Below are positions 15,601 to 15,601 of a stretch of DNA of 15,601 nt, piece by piece. Made by a program: the position numbers and the translations under genes. The stretch comes from DATGZX01 sp035296965 (GTDB lineage Bacteria; Planctomycetota; Planctomycetia; Gemmatales; Gemmataceae), in the NCBI GenBank assembly GCA_035296965.1, contig DATGZX010000210.1:1-15601 (forward strand), written 5' to 3'. Numbering within the stretch: position 1 is the stretch's first letter; every line of letters starts with the position of its first letter. The notes beneath the pieces were generated by a model. The model ran no database searches, had not been told where the DNA came from, and saw only the letters and a list, made by a program, of their open reading frames with translations.

Positions 15601-15601
15601 T

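Noticed and set aside
1..15601. CRISPR array, tRNA, rRNA, integrase or transposase gene
   Set aside because: I saw no regularly spaced direct repeats with spacers, no tRNA cloverleaf or rRNA signature, and no transposase or integrase motifs in any plausible frame.

Overview
The window looks like a chromosomal segment of a soil or freshwater bacterium from the Planctomycetes-Verrucomicrobia neighbourhood. This rests on the PQQ-type beta-propeller protein with an N-terminal WPQFRG motif, a large cyclase-like/ATPase/TPR protein, a multi-pass membrane protein of the DDF...NEH type, and several GGGGAC- or CTCGTAGG-bounded hairpin repeats. The taxonomic assignment is inference; there is no rRNA or marker gene. 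Genes are loosely packed, with several gaps of 0.5-0.8 kb.

Layout. 1-93: tail of an amidohydrolase-like gene. 207-1136: a ketopantoate-reductase-family protein, possibly coupled to it. 1137-1733: a gap with an 11-G tract and a clear rho-independent terminator at 1529-1561. 1734-3188 (minus): a polytopic membrane protein. 3189-3998: a gap with two hairpin repeats. 3999-4298 (minus): a small two-helix membrane protein. 4484-4510: three helically phased heptamers. 4507-8226 (plus): a 1239-residue regulator-like protein combining an HTH-like segment, a degenerate class III cyclase domain, a P-loop ATPase and a TPR-like tail. 8838-12474 (plus): two overlapping ABC half-transporters of visibly higher GC than their surroundings, preceded and followed by very short possible ORFs. 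12753-14069 (minus): an exported PQQ-propeller protein. 14216-14966 (minus): a crcB-DUF190 pair for fluoride efflux. 15380-15455: a perfect 32-bp inverted repeat. 15529-15600 (minus): the tail of another gene.

How the genes may work together. CrcB and the DUF190 protein form a tight two-gene unit and are the only pair with a known common theme. The two ABC proteins overlap by 17 bases and very likely form one heterodimeric exporter. The large ATPase lies upstream of the exporter on the same strand, but about 600 bases and a repeat separate them, so a regulatory link is only a hypothesis. The most unusual item is the large protein: every catalytic position of the cyclase fold that I could align is substituted, while the ATPase motifs are intact. 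That suggests a signalling ATPase or transcription regulator in which the cyclase fold is kept as a sensor or scaffold.
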